Below, piece by piece: positions 16,985 through 25,470 of a stretch of DNA of 64,000 bases. The DNA lies in assembly GCA_045604965.1 (NCBI GenBank), contig JAZUPB010000044.1:1-64000 (forward strand). Direction: 5' to 3'. Made by a program: the position numbers and the translations under genes. Source of the DNA: JAISGQ01 sp045604965 (GTDB taxonomy: Bacteria > Bacillota > Clostridia > Oscillospirales > Acutalibacteraceae). Numbering within the stretch: the stretch's first letter is position 1; every line of letters starts with the position of its first letter. The notes below the pieces were generated by a model, which saw only the letters and a list, made by a program, of their open reading frames with translations, ran no database searches and was not told where the DNA came from.

Positions 16985-18220
16985 ATGCCGGCATTATCAT
17001 CGGAAAGAACTATTCAGATGCAGAACAGAAGAACCAAAAGAAGCACAATAGATGATGAAGTGGCAAAATTAACTTTCAAGGAACGCTGTAAGCTTCTTGT
17101 AAGTGAAATGTATGTAACAGCAACCGACAGAAGTATGGGATTTGACGTGTGGACTCTTGTCATAACTCTTATACTGCTTGCGTTGGGACTTATAATGATG
17201 TACTCGGCAAGCTATGCGTATGCTCAGTATTACCACGACGGCGACAGCACATTTTATCTTCGCCGACAGCTGATATTCGCACTTTTGGGAATTGCGGCGA
17301 TGCTTATAGGCTCACTTCTGCCTATGTGGTTTATAAAACGAGTAACCTGGTGGCTTGTTGGAGTATCGGTGTTTTTGCTTATTCTGGTTCTGATAATATC
17401 GGACGAAAGTCAGAAGCGCTGGATAAGAATGGGAAGCTTTTCTTTTCAGCCTTCTGAGATAGGAAAGCTTGCAATAATAATATATCTCGCTCAATATATG
17501 GCGAAAAACGCCTGGCGCATACAGACATTCAAATACGGCATACTCAGATGTGCACCGGTAATTGTTATGATAGCAGGACTGACTGTTATAGAGACCCATC
17601 TCTCCTGCTTTATACTGATGTGCCTTATTGCGGCGACAATACTGTTTGTCGGCGGAACGCCGAAAAAATGGCTTGCAGCAATAGCTGCAGTGCCTATAGC
17701 AGGAATAATAGTTCTTGTTACATTTACAGATTATATGCAGCAAAGATTTGCTGTGTGGTTCGATCCGTTCAGTGACGCACTGGGCGGCGGCTGGCAGAAT
17801 ATCCAGGCCCATTATGCATTGGCTTCAGGCGGATTGCTTGGTCAGGGCATAGGCAATTCAAGACAGAAATATCTATACATTTCAGAGCCTCAGAACGACT
17901 TCATTTTTGCAGTCGTAGGAGAAGAACTGGGCTTTGTGGGCGCAGTTGCGGTAATGATACTGTTCGCAATATTCGTGTGGCGCGGACTGACAGTAAGTAT
18001 GGAGAACCCCGACCGCTTTGCTCGCTTGCTCGGAATCGGCATAACAGCACAGATCGGATGGCAAACACTGCTCAACATCGGTGTTGTAACAAGAGCACTT
18101 CCCAATACAGGCATAAGCCTTCCGTTCTTTTCATACGGAGGAACAGCGCTTATTATGCTGCTCTTTTCTGTGGGACTGCTTCTTGCGGTCAGCAGAGGCT
18201 CCACAAAGAAAACCATTTAG
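16985..18220 (+). CDS. ftsW: SEDS-family peptidoglycan glycosyltransferase FtsW
   Basis: The 411-aa polytopic protein has about ten membrane segments and a cytoplasmic N-terminal tail of about 55 residues (arginine-rich, then acidic). SEDS landmarks are MMYSAS in the first segment, SFQPSEIGKLAIIIYLA, and the C-terminal LPFFSYGGTALI. It polymerises lipid II at the septum with the class B PBP encoded five genes upstream. A GGGGAC ribosome site precedes the ATG. Position between mraY and murG identifies it as the division-type SEDS protein rather than RodA or SpoVE, though SpoVE cannot be ruled out from one locus. Confidence 0.92.
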   Translation: MPALSSERTIQMQNRRTKRSTIDDEVAKLTFKERCKLLVSEMYVTATDRSMGFDVWTLVITLILLALGLIMMYSASYAYAQYYHDGDSTFYLRRQLIFALLGIAAMLIGSLLPMWFIKRVTWWLVGVSVFLLILVLIISDESQKRWIRMGSFSFQPSEIGKLAIIIYLAQYMAKNAWRIQTFKYGILRCAPVIVMIAGLTVIETHLSCFILMCLIAATILFVGGTPKKWLAAIAAVPIAGIIVLVTFTDYMQQRFAVWFDPFSDALGGGWQNIQAHYALASGGLLGQGIGNSRQKYLYISEPQNDFIFAVVGEELGFVGAVAVMILFAIFVWRGLTVSMENPDRFARLLGIGITAQIGWQTLLNIGVVTRALPNTGISLPFFSYGGTALIMLLFSVGLLLAVSRGSTKKTI

Positions 18221-18243
18221 CTTAATACAAAGGTGGTCATACT

Positions 18244-19365
18244 ATGAAGGTATTACTCGCAGGCGGCGGCACAGCAGGACATATAAATCCTGCAATAGCA
18301 ATCGCAGGATTTATAAAGGAACAGCAGCCTGACGCGGAGATTCTGTTCGTAGGAACTCCCTGGGGTATGGAATCAAAGCTTGTTCCTGCACAGGGCTATC
18401 GCTTTGAGGGAATGAAAGTGGCAGGCTTTCAGAGAAAGATCTCTTTTACAAACATAAAGAGAAATGCACAGGCACTCTGGTATCTTGCAAATTCCTCAAA
18501 AAGAGCGGCTGAGATAATAAAGAATTTCCAGCCGGATATCGCAATCGGCACAGGCGGCTATGTAGCAGGTCCTATTCTGAGAAAAGCCGCAAAGATGGGT
18601 GTTCCTGTAATAATCCACGAATCGAACGCATTCCCGGGTATGACGACCAAGATGCTTGCACCCGATGCAAAGTGTGTTATGCTTGCTGTTGAGGATGCAA
18701 AAAAACGTATCAAGGACGCACAGGAGTTTGCTGTAACAGGTAACCCTATCCGTGCTGAAATGCTTACCTACGAAAAGGAGCAGGCAAGACGTGAACTGGG
18801 TGTTGATGACAGACCTCTGATACTTTCCTTTGGCGGTTCGCTTGGAGCACGCACCATAAACGAATCTATGCTAGGTATGCTAAAGCGCAGTGCAAAGGAC
18901 GGGAAATACAATCATATTCACGGATACGGACAGTACGGCTCATTTGTTCCCGAAACCCTCAAAGCAGAGGGCATAGACACAGAAAAGTGCGATAACCTCG
19001 ATGTCCGTGAATACATAAACGATATGCCTCGCGTTCTTGCTGCAGCAGATCTTGTAATATGCCGTTCTGGTTCTATGACCCTTTCGGAGCTGCAGGCTCA
19101 GGGAAAACCTTCCATACTGATACCGTCTCCCAATGTTGCGGAAAACCATCAGTATTACAATGCAATGGCTCTTGTTGACAGACACGCTGCAAAGTGTATC
19201 GTTGAAAGCGAACTCAATTATGAGAAGCTTATGGAAGAGATAGATGAACTTGCTTCCGACAGAGAAAAGCTTCGCCTAATGGGTGAAAATGCGCGCAAGC
19301 TTGCCATAACCGATGCCTGCGCAAGAATATACGATATAGTAATCAAATACGCTAAAAAAGACTGA
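18244..19365 (+). CDS. murG: UDP-GlcNAc:lipid I GlcNAc transferase
   Basis: The 373-aa peripheral-membrane GT-B glycosyltransferase converts lipid I to lipid II. The N terminus LLAGGGTAGHINPA is the membrane-side glycine-rich loop. IGTGGYVAGP and HESNAFPGMTTK are family blocks, and the donor-site loop appears as FGGSLGAR and CRSGSMTLSELQAQGKPSILIPSP. AGGTGG precedes the ATG. It is the last membrane-cycle gene before murA, from which a hairpin separates it. Confidence 0.97.
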   Translation: MKVLLAGGGTAGHINPAIAIAGFIKEQQPDAEILFVGTPWGMESKLVPAQGYRFEGMKVAGFQRKISFTNIKRNAQALWYLANSSKRAAEIIKNFQPDIAIGTGGYVAGPILRKAAKMGVPVIIHESNAFPGMTTKMLAPDAKCVMLAVEDAKKRIKDAQEFAVTGNPIRAEMLTYEKEQARRELGVDDRPLILSFGGSLGARTINESMLGMLKRSAKDGKYNHIHGYGQYGSFVPETLKAEGIDTEKCDNLDVREYINDMPRVLAAADLVICRSGSMTLSELQAQGKPSILIPSPNVAENHQYYNAMALVDRHAAKCIVESELNYEKLMEEIDELASDREKLRLMGENARKLAITDACARIYDIVIKYAKKD

Positions 19366-19379
19366 TAATGAACCACGTA

Positions 19380-19425
19380 CACCCTTTCGACATAGTATAG
19401 TTGTGAAATGCTGTTCGAAAGGGTG
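19380..19425 (+). promoter_or_regulatory. Hairpin that includes the murA ribosome binding site
   Basis: CACCCTTTCGACA (19380-19392) pairs with TGTTCGAAAGGGTG (19412-19425) with one bulged base. The right arm contains the GAAAGGG Shine-Dalgarno stretch of murA, whose ATG is at 19433. There is no T-run, so it is not an ordinary terminator. A translation-control stem is the simplest reading, by inference. Confidence 0.6.
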
Positions 19426-19432
19426 CGTGTTT

Positions 19433-20686
19433 ATGTCAGAAATGATAATTCAAGGAGGTCGTGTTTTATCGGGAGAGATAAGACCTCACGGAGCAAAAAA
19501 TGCGGCTCTCCCCGTGCTTGCGGCGACCCTTGCTGCAAGAGGCGAGTGCTGTATACATAACTGTCCGAGGCTTTCCGATGTGGAAGCCGCGTCAAAAATA
19601 TTGAGATATCTGGGCTGCACAGTGACAGATCAGGGAGATACCGTTACGGTGGATTCATCACAACCTGTACGCTTTGACATACCGGAAGATCTTATGCGCG
19701 AAATGCGCTCGTCAATATGTTTTCTTGGTGCTATTCTGGCGCGCTTCGGAGAAGCGGAGCTCACAATGCCGGGCGGGTGTGAATTAGGACCGAGACCAAT
19801 AGACCTGCATCTGTCATCATTGCGAAAGATGGGTGCACAGATAGAAGAAAAGCACGGTAAAATATACTGCAAGGCGCCAAAAGGTTTGCAGGGAACAACA
19901 GTGACGCTCAGTTTCCCAAGCGTAGGTGCCACAGAAAATATAATGATAGCGGCGGCAACAGCCAAAGGAACTACAGTTATCACAAACGCAGCAAGAGAGC
20001 CGGAGATAACAGACCTTGCAGTTTTCCTCAATTCCTGCGGAGCAAAGATAAGCGGAGCAGGCTGCGGCAGAGTCACTATCGAGGGAGTCGAACGGCTTCA
20101 TCCCCATTCTCACAGTGTAATACCTGACCGCATTGAGGCTACCACATATATGTCTGCAGCGGCGATATCAAGGGGTAAGATAATATTAAAGGGCGTATGT
20201 ACAGACCATCTGAGCCCTGTTATAGGTACCTTTGAGGAAGCAGGGTGTGTACTGAGAGTGCTGGAAAATGAGCTGGAGCTCACAGCACCGAATCGACTCA
20301 ATCCCAATAAATTTATAAGAACTATGCCATATCCCGGATTTCCCACCGATGTTCAGGCGATAATTATGGCGATGACAACAGTTGCGCAGGGAACGAGTGT
20401 GTTTGTGGAGACTATATTCGACAATCGTTTCAAGCATATATGGGAACTGTGCCGACTGGGAGCAAAAATAAAAACAGAAGGCAGAGTTGCAGTGGTGGAC
20501 GGTGTACCCAAGCTTTTTGGAGCACAGGTGGAATCTACTGATCTGCGCGGTTCAGCGGCGCTTGTTGTAGCAGGGCTGGCGGCAGAAGGCACAACAACGG
20601 TGGGCGGATTAAATCATCTGGACAGGGGATACGAAGCACTTGATGAGGGGTTGTCATCTCTCGGTGCGGATATAAGAAGAGTGTAA
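19433..20686 (+). CDS. murA: UDP-GlcNAc 1-carboxyvinyltransferase
   Basis: The 417-aa enzyme transfers enolpyruvate from PEP to UDP-GlcNAc, the first committed step of peptidoglycan synthesis and the fosfomycin target. Lys22-Asn23 in GAKNAALP and the active-site Cys116 in PGGCELGPRPID are present, so it should be active and fosfomycin-reactive. DRGYEALDEGLSSLGADIRRV closes the protein as in the family. The ATG at 19433 is preferred because AAAGGG precedes it; an upstream start at 19403 would lie inside the hairpin. Confidence 0.95.
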   Translation: MSEMIIQGGRVLSGEIRPHGAKNAALPVLAATLAARGECCIHNCPRLSDVEAASKILRYLGCTVTDQGDTVTVDSSQPVRFDIPEDLMREMRSSICFLGAILARFGEAELTMPGGCELGPRPIDLHLSSLRKMGAQIEEKHGKIYCKAPKGLQGTTVTLSFPSVGATENIMIAAATAKGTTVITNAAREPEITDLAVFLNSCGAKISGAGCGRVTIEGVERLHPHSHSVIPDRIEATTYMSAAAISRGKIILKGVCTDHLSPVIGTFEEAGCVLRVLENELELTAPNRLNPNKFIRTMPYPGFPTDVQAIIMAMTTVAQGTSVFVETIFDNRFKHIWELCRLGAKIKTEGRVAVVDGVPKLFGAQVESTDLRGSAALVVAGLAAEGTTTVGGLNHLDRGYEALDEGLSSLGADIRRV

Positions 20687-20704
20687 ATAAAGGAGGGCAA
20701 GACA

Positions 20705-22018
20705 GTGCCTTACGATAATGATAAAAGCAAGGAAGTAAGCTCGAGCGGAAAGAAATCAGTGACAAAGAGAAGCAGTGCATCTTCCGGAGGAAAAAGCACA
20801 TCCGGCACTTCGCGCACGAACGGAACCAAAGCTGCGTCATCGCAGACGGCAAAAAGCAAAGTGTCGTCTGCCAAAGCAAAAAGCAGTACATCTCGTTCTG
20901 CTCAGCAGGGAACAAAGAAGGCTTCATCTTCCGCAGCGAGACCGAAGCAGGCATCAAAAACTCAGAATACAAAAGCAAAAAGCAGACAGGGGAATTCCGC
21001 TCGCGACGATTACAAGCTGTTTTCTGAAAACGTAAAGAGAACGGAGCGAAGCGAAAAAGCTGCGGCTGCAAAACGCAGTGTGCAGAGCAGCAAGAAAACA
21101 GGCTCAGCTCAAAAATCGAAGGGTAAGTCGCAGTCACGTTCCAAGCTGACAACCGCGCTTACTTATATAATGATAGTGTTTGCGTTTATTGCATTGATGG
21201 TAACACTGTCTCTGACGGTTTTCTTTAAAATAGAAAGCATAAAAGTAACGGTAGACGGCACAAAATTTTATTCCGAGAGCAGAATAACCGAGCTTTCGGG
21301 AATAGAAGAAGGACAGAACATCTTCTCTGTGGATGCAAATAAAATAGAGAAAAACATCGAGAAAACGATGCCGTACATAGAAGACTGCGAGATAAAGCGT
21401 TCTTTCCCAACAGGCATAAAAATCAAAGCCGAAAGCGCACAGCCTGCAGGCGTTATAACACTTCAGAACGGTATGCGTATAGTTGTAAGCATTAAGGGAA
21501 AATCTCTGGAAGTGTTGGCACCGTATGACGGAAGTGCTGCGTCTGATACAGATGCTGCACCTGCATTATCAAATACAGATACCGCTGCAAGCGGAACGGA
21601 TATCGATTCTTCTGAGACAGATATGCCCGCAGATTCCGACAGAAACGATCATTCGGCGTACATAGATGAAACGAAGCTTCCCGAAATAATCGGACTGAGC
21701 ATATCCGATGGTATGGATCCGGGCGAATATATAGTTGCAGAAGATGAAACCGCTCTTGCAACACTTGAGAATATTATGGAGCTGCTCCGGAAATATGAGC
21801 TTCCGCCGACAAAGATAGACCTGTCAGCGGGTAAGCTGTATGCGTATTATGATAACCGCATCATAATAAAGATAGGCTCAGGAGCAGAGCTCGAAACAAA
21901 AATACAGCTCGCCGCAGATATCATACACAACAAACTTTCAGAGTATGATTCAGGCAGAGTTGATGTCACAAATCCCAATAAAGGCTATTTTACACCCGAA
22001 TACTTGCTGAATAAGTAA
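20705..22018 (+). CDS. ftsQ: FtsQ/DivIB-type division protein with extended low-complexity regions
   Basis: The 437-aa bitopic membrane protein starts at GTG after AAAGGAGG. Residues 1-150 are a cytoplasmic Ser/Lys/Thr/Ala-rich disordered tail. One membrane helix spans about 151-173. A POTRA domain follows (FFKIESIKVTVDG through FPTGIKIKAES), then the FtsQ beta domain. The beta domain is interrupted by a Ser/Thr/Asp-rich insert of about 50 residues (near 275-323). FtsQ/DivIB links FtsL and FtsB to the divisome. Position between murA and ftsZ supports the call. It is far longer than B. subtilis DivIB (263 aa), all through the disordered parts. Confidence 0.88.
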   Translation: MPYDNDKSKEVSSSGKKSVTKRSSASSGGKSTSGTSRTNGTKAASSQTAKSKVSSAKAKSSTSRSAQQGTKKASSSAARPKQASKTQNTKAKSRQGNSARDDYKLFSENVKRTERSEKAAAAKRSVQSSKKTGSAQKSKGKSQSRSKLTTALTYIMIVFAFIALMVTLSLTVFFKIESIKVTVDGTKFYSESRITELSGIEEGQNIFSVDANKIEKNIEKTMPYIEDCEIKRSFPTGIKIKAESAQPAGVITLQNGMRIVVSIKGKSLEVLAPYDGSAASDTDAAPALSNTDTAASGTDIDSSETDMPADSDRNDHSAYIDETKLPEIIGLSISDGMDPGEYIVAEDETALATLENIMELLRKYELPPTKIDLSAGKLYAYYDNRIIIKIGSGAELETKIQLAADIIHNKLSEYDSGRVDVTNPNKGYFTPEYLLNK

Positions 22019-22098
22019 AATAAAAACACGTTATATTGGGCTGACGAAAAAATAAATTACAAAATGTAGAAAAATTCATACATTGTGCATTGCATTTT

Positions 22099-22128
22099 TT
22101 GAATTGACGTGTTAGTATATCATATAAG
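22099..22128 (+). promoter_or_regulatory. Possible sigma-A promoter of ftsZ
   Basis: TTGAAT (22099-22104), an 18-bp spacer and TATAAG (22123-22128) lie in the 176-bp gap before ftsZ. An overlapping TTGACG at 22104 lacks a well-spaced -10. Confidence 0.45.
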
Positions 22129-22194
22129 AATATAACAGCCATATTACGGCGGCGCATAAAATAAAGGAATTAACAAATCCGAGGGGGATTATCA

Positions 22195-23322
22195 ATGTCA
22201 TTTGCTTATGATACTGACATGGACAGACTGGTACAAATCAAGGTTATCGGTGTTGGCGGCGGCGGCGGAAACGCTGTAAACCGCATGGTTCAGATGGGTG
22301 TAACAAGTGTTGAGTTTATTTCAGTTAATACTGACCTTCAGGCTCTTATGAGCTCTCAGGCAACCCATAAGATCCAGATCGGCGATAAAATCACACGCGG
22401 CAAGGGTGCAGGCTCTGATCCCAGCAAGGGTCAGCGTGCAGCTGAGGAAAGCCGCGAGGATATCGAGGCAGCACTTAAGGGTACAGATATGTGCTTTATT
22501 ACCGCAGGTATGGGTGGCGGCACAGGTACAGGTGCAGCTCCTGTAATTGCAGAAATCGCAAAGGAAATGGGCATACTCACTATAGGTATTGTCACAAAGC
22601 CCTTTGCATTTGAGGGAAGACGCCGTATGGAGCAGGCAGAGAACGGTATCGCAGCACTTCGCGAGCACGTAGACTCTCTTGTTGTTATACCCAACGAGCG
22701 TCTCAAGATGGTCTCTGAGCAGAAGATAACACTCATCAATGCGTTCTCTGTAGCTGATGATGTTCTCCGTCAGGGCGTACAGTCAATATCTGACCTTATT
22801 ATGCATACCGGTGTCGTCAACCTTGACTTTGCTGACGTCACTACAATAATGAAGGATGCAGGCTATGCACATATGGGTATCGGCCGTGCAGCAGGCAAGG
22901 AGAAGGCATCCCTCTCTGCACACGCTGCAGTATCCAGCCCGCTGCTTGAGACCTCCATCAACGGTGCTCGCGGCGTTATCATCAACTTCACTGCTTCCAG
23001 CGATATCGATCTTGATGACATCGACCTTGCAGCAACAATGATAACCAAGGCAGCACATCCCGATGCAACCATCATTTGGGGTTTTGCACAGGATGATAAC
23101 CTTGATGACGAAATGATCGTTACTGTTATCGCAACAGGCTTCTCTTCTGATGGCTCCGCACCTTCTGTTATGGCAGCCGCAGCTGCAACTGCAGACCATC
23201 AGCCTGCAGCAGTAGAAGAGGCACCGGCGGTTTCTGCATCAGCTGTTGCTGACGATGAGGATTCCGAGGACGAAGAGTTCATCAATCTTATGAACCTTTT
23301 CAAGCGTAATCCCGGCAAATAA
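22195..23322 (+). CDS. ftsZ: Cell division protein FtsZ
   Basis: The 375-aa tubulin-like GTPase polymerises into the Z ring. GTP-binding motifs are VIGVGGGGGNAVNRM near 13-27 and the tubulin signature GGGTGTGAAPV near 105-116. The T7 loop is NLDFADV. The C terminus, after an Ala/Glu/Asp-rich linker, is EEFINLMNLFKRN, the conserved tail bound by FtsA/SepF-type partners. GAGGGGG precedes the ATG. ftsA is not adjacent, so another membrane tether is expected. A terminator follows. Confidence 0.98.
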   Translation: MSFAYDTDMDRLVQIKVIGVGGGGGNAVNRMVQMGVTSVEFISVNTDLQALMSSQATHKIQIGDKITRGKGAGSDPSKGQRAAEESREDIEAALKGTDMCFITAGMGGGTGTGAAPVIAEIAKEMGILTIGIVTKPFAFEGRRRMEQAENGIAALREHVDSLVVIPNERLKMVSEQKITLINAFSVADDVLRQGVQSISDLIMHTGVVNLDFADVTTIMKDAGYAHMGIGRAAGKEKASLSAHAAVSSPLLETSINGARGVIINFTASSDIDLDDIDLAATMITKAAHPDATIIWGFAQDDNLDDEMIVTVIATGFSSDGSAPSVMAAAAATADHQPAAVEEAPAVSASAVADDEDSEDEEFINLMNLFKRNPGK

Positions 23323-23338
23323 TAAATAAGTTATACAT

Positions 23339-23382
23339 AAAACCCACGACTGGAATTTTAAAGTTCAGCCGTGGGTTTTTGC
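23339..23382 (+). terminator. Rho-independent terminator of ftsZ
   Basis: AAAACCCACG pairs with CGTGGGTTTTT around a 24-base internal region that can itself fold. Confidence 0.85.
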
Positions 23383-23572
23383 CTGGCAAAATACACGCAA
23401 CAAGTTTCAAATCGAAATGAATGACGACGTGATTAACTTGTCATAATAACTTAAAAAAGAGAAATATAAGAGCGAAAAACGCGCTGTTGATAACATTTTT
23501 GTGTATTTTTTATATGTTGACATAATCATATTTCATAATTTATTAAAAATTGAACAAATTGTAAAATTCCTA

Positions 23573-23601
23573 TTGCGTTGCGAAACATTATGTGTTACAA
23601 T
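23573..23601 (+). promoter_or_regulatory. Sigma-A promoter of the DivIVA-like gene
   Basis: TTGCGT (23573-23578), 17 bp, TACAAT (23596-23601). The preceding stretch, 23383-23572, is AT-rich and shows no gene. Confidence 0.7.
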
Positions 23602-23678
23602 TGCTACAGGTAAAATGATGTAGTATTATACGCGGCCATAGAAATGGTGCCAGTTTAATATGAAAGGGGGCAGATTCG

Positions 23679-24977
23679 ATGGAGTATGTACAGGGTAAGC
23701 GTTTCAAAAAAGCTCTGCTGGGATACAAGCGTTCAGCAGTAGATGATGAGATGGTCAGCTTGCTTGGTCAGGTTGATGCAATGATGCGCGACCAGGATAA
23801 TATGCGTTCCCAGCTTGATGCTATTACAGGTGAAAAGACTGCGGTGGTTGCTGAGCGCGACAGACTTTCCGGTTCAGTAACATCTATGAGCGCACAGATC
23901 GTACAGCTTGAACAGAATCTGCAGATAGCGCAGTCCACATCGGATAATTTGCGTATGACAATAGAGGCGGGAAATGCAGAACGCAACACATTGCAGGCCA
24001 CCTGCGATCAGCTGCGTGTGCGTGACCGTGAGTACGCAATGCGTGAAAGAGAATTCACTGAGCTTCAAAACTCGGTTTCCTCTATTATGTCTGTTACCAA
24101 GCGTGCAACGGACAGATTGTTCCAGCGCGCAGTTGATAATCAGGAACAGGTTACAATGGTTGCTGGTGATGCTGCAAAGGAAGTAGCAAATATCCGTGCA
24201 AGTATGTCTGCTGTCAGAATAGAGCTTAACAATGCTATGGATGACCTTCAGGACAGACTTGACAGAATCGATGCTACCCTTACAGGCGCAGTTCATAAGC
24301 TTGTTGCTGTAAAGCACGATAACGGTCTCCAGCCCGGAGCAGGCTCTACCGATATAAATGCAGAGGTCGAGCGTCTTCTCTCAATGAGAGCAGGCGAAGT
24401 TGATTATGCAGGCGGAAAGGGCTATTCTGTGCCCGTTCTTGGTCCGTATAGCGCTAAGTTCCTTTCTGATACATCTAAGTCGGTAAAGGAAAACGGCTCT
24501 ATAGAAGTCCGCAAATCCAATCCCTCACCCTTTGACTCTACAAAGAGCTCTATAAATGAAGCGAACAGACTTCTCAACGATACACCGTATTACGAGGAGC
24601 AGCCTGAGCAGGAAGAAGCGGCTTACGAAGAGCATACATTCGAGCCGAAGATCGGTTTTTCTGCTGATGATTACAGCGAAATCGAGATTGTTGAATCGGA
24701 TGATGTCATATGCGAACCCGCATATGAAGTTGTCACCGAGGAAGTATATAACGAAGGCGCACAGAATGTAACATGCAGCGAGGCTATGCACATTGGCGAC
24801 AGTGTTGGCGTATCCTCCGGCAGTGCTATGCAGGTTGGCAGAGCATCCTTTATTGAGTACAATGAAGAGCCTAAGGCTCCTGTGATGCCGAAGAGAGTAA
24901 CTGTAGAAACCAGAGTTAAGGCCCCTGCAAAGGTAAAGGTTTATTACCGCAAGCCCTTAAAAACAATAAAAAGATAA
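23679..24977 (+). CDS. DivIVA-domain-like coiled-coil protein
   Basis: The 432-aa protein begins with a DivIVA-type motif: FKKALLGYKRSAVDDEMVSLL (9-29) keeps the F-x-x-x-x-x-GY-x-x-x-x-V-D pattern by which DivIVA recognises curved membrane. A long coiled coil follows (about 30-215), then a Pro/Glu-rich disordered region with many acidic residues (280-400) and a basic tail (KAPAKVKVYYRKPLKTIKR). AAAGGGGG precedes the ATG. Location directly after ftsZ suggests a role in septum or pole organisation, which is inference. The C-terminal two thirds match nothing I recognise. Confidence 0.7.
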   Translation: MEYVQGKRFKKALLGYKRSAVDDEMVSLLGQVDAMMRDQDNMRSQLDAITGEKTAVVAERDRLSGSVTSMSAQIVQLEQNLQIAQSTSDNLRMTIEAGNAERNTLQATCDQLRVRDREYAMREREFTELQNSVSSIMSVTKRATDRLFQRAVDNQEQVTMVAGDAAKEVANIRASMSAVRIELNNAMDDLQDRLDRIDATLTGAVHKLVAVKHDNGLQPGAGSTDINAEVERLLSMRAGEVDYAGGKGYSVPVLGPYSAKFLSDTSKSVKENGSIEVRKSNPSPFDSTKSSINEANRLLNDTPYYEEQPEQEEAAYEEHTFEPKIGFSADDYSEIEIVESDDVICEPAYEVVTEEVYNEGAQNVTCSEAMHIGDSVGVSSGSAMQVGRASFIEYNEEPKAPVMPKRVTVETRVKAPAKVKVYYRKPLKTIKR

Positions 24978-24980
24978 TTA

Positions 24981-25016
24981 AAAAGCCTCCGATCAATTCG
25001 GAGGCTTGATTTTTTT
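24981..25016. terminator. Bidirectional terminator
   Basis: AAGCCTCCGA (24983-24992) pairs with TCGGAGGCTT (24998-25007), followed by T7 on plus and A-rich DNA on the other side, between convergent genes. Confidence 0.9.
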
Positions 25017-25356
25017 AGTTGTCAGAATTTTCGGATTCAACAGTGTTGCTTTTAGTGCTGCGTCTGCGAAACCCCTTGGCGGAAACCTGGTCGCAAGAGG
25101 AATCCTCGTCGCAATAATCTGCTGAAAAAAGTGACTCAAGGTCGTGGGAATCGATAGAATTACTTCGTTTAAGGTGAGCAGAAAATTTATAAAATCTGAT
25201 AGAAGCCATAATAAAGAAAAAAATCATTATTACGTAAGGAACCCATTTTGGATATCCATCATAGACCCAGTCCGTCATACCATATATAATTACAGCGATA
25301 ACGATGAAGTCAAATATCCCGAGCAGAAGATGTCTTGTAGATCTTAATCTGAACAT
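25015..25356 (-). CDS. Small two-helix membrane protein, unknown
   Basis: The 113-aa protein has two membrane helices (about 10-28 and 39-57) and a polar, Ser/Asp/Arg-rich cytoplasmic tail of about 50 residues ending in acid residues. The ATG at 25356 follows GGGAGG with 8-base spacing; a longer frame to 25398 lacks a site. I do not recognise the family. It is monocistronic and convergent with the DivIVA-like gene. Confidence 0.65.
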   Translation of the reverse strand: MFRLRSTRHLLLGIFDFIVIAVIIYGMTDWVYDGYPKWVPYVIMIFFFIMASIRFYKFSAHLKRSNSIDSHDLESLFSADYCDEDSSCDQVSAKGFRRRSTKSNTVESENSDN

Positions 25357-25439
25357 ACGAAATACCTCCCTGATATAGGTGCTATATAAATTTAGCACAT
25401 TTGCCGGTCGAATACAATAAAAAAAGAAAAAAACATTAT

Positions 25440-25467
25440 AAAAGCCGCAGGATATCCTGCGGCTTTA
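25440..25467. terminator. Palindromic terminator of the acidic-protein gene
   Basis: A perfect 26-bp palindrome (25441-25466) followed on the minus strand by a T-rich tail, directly after the stop codon at 25471. Confidence 0.85.
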
Positions 25468-25470
25468 CTG

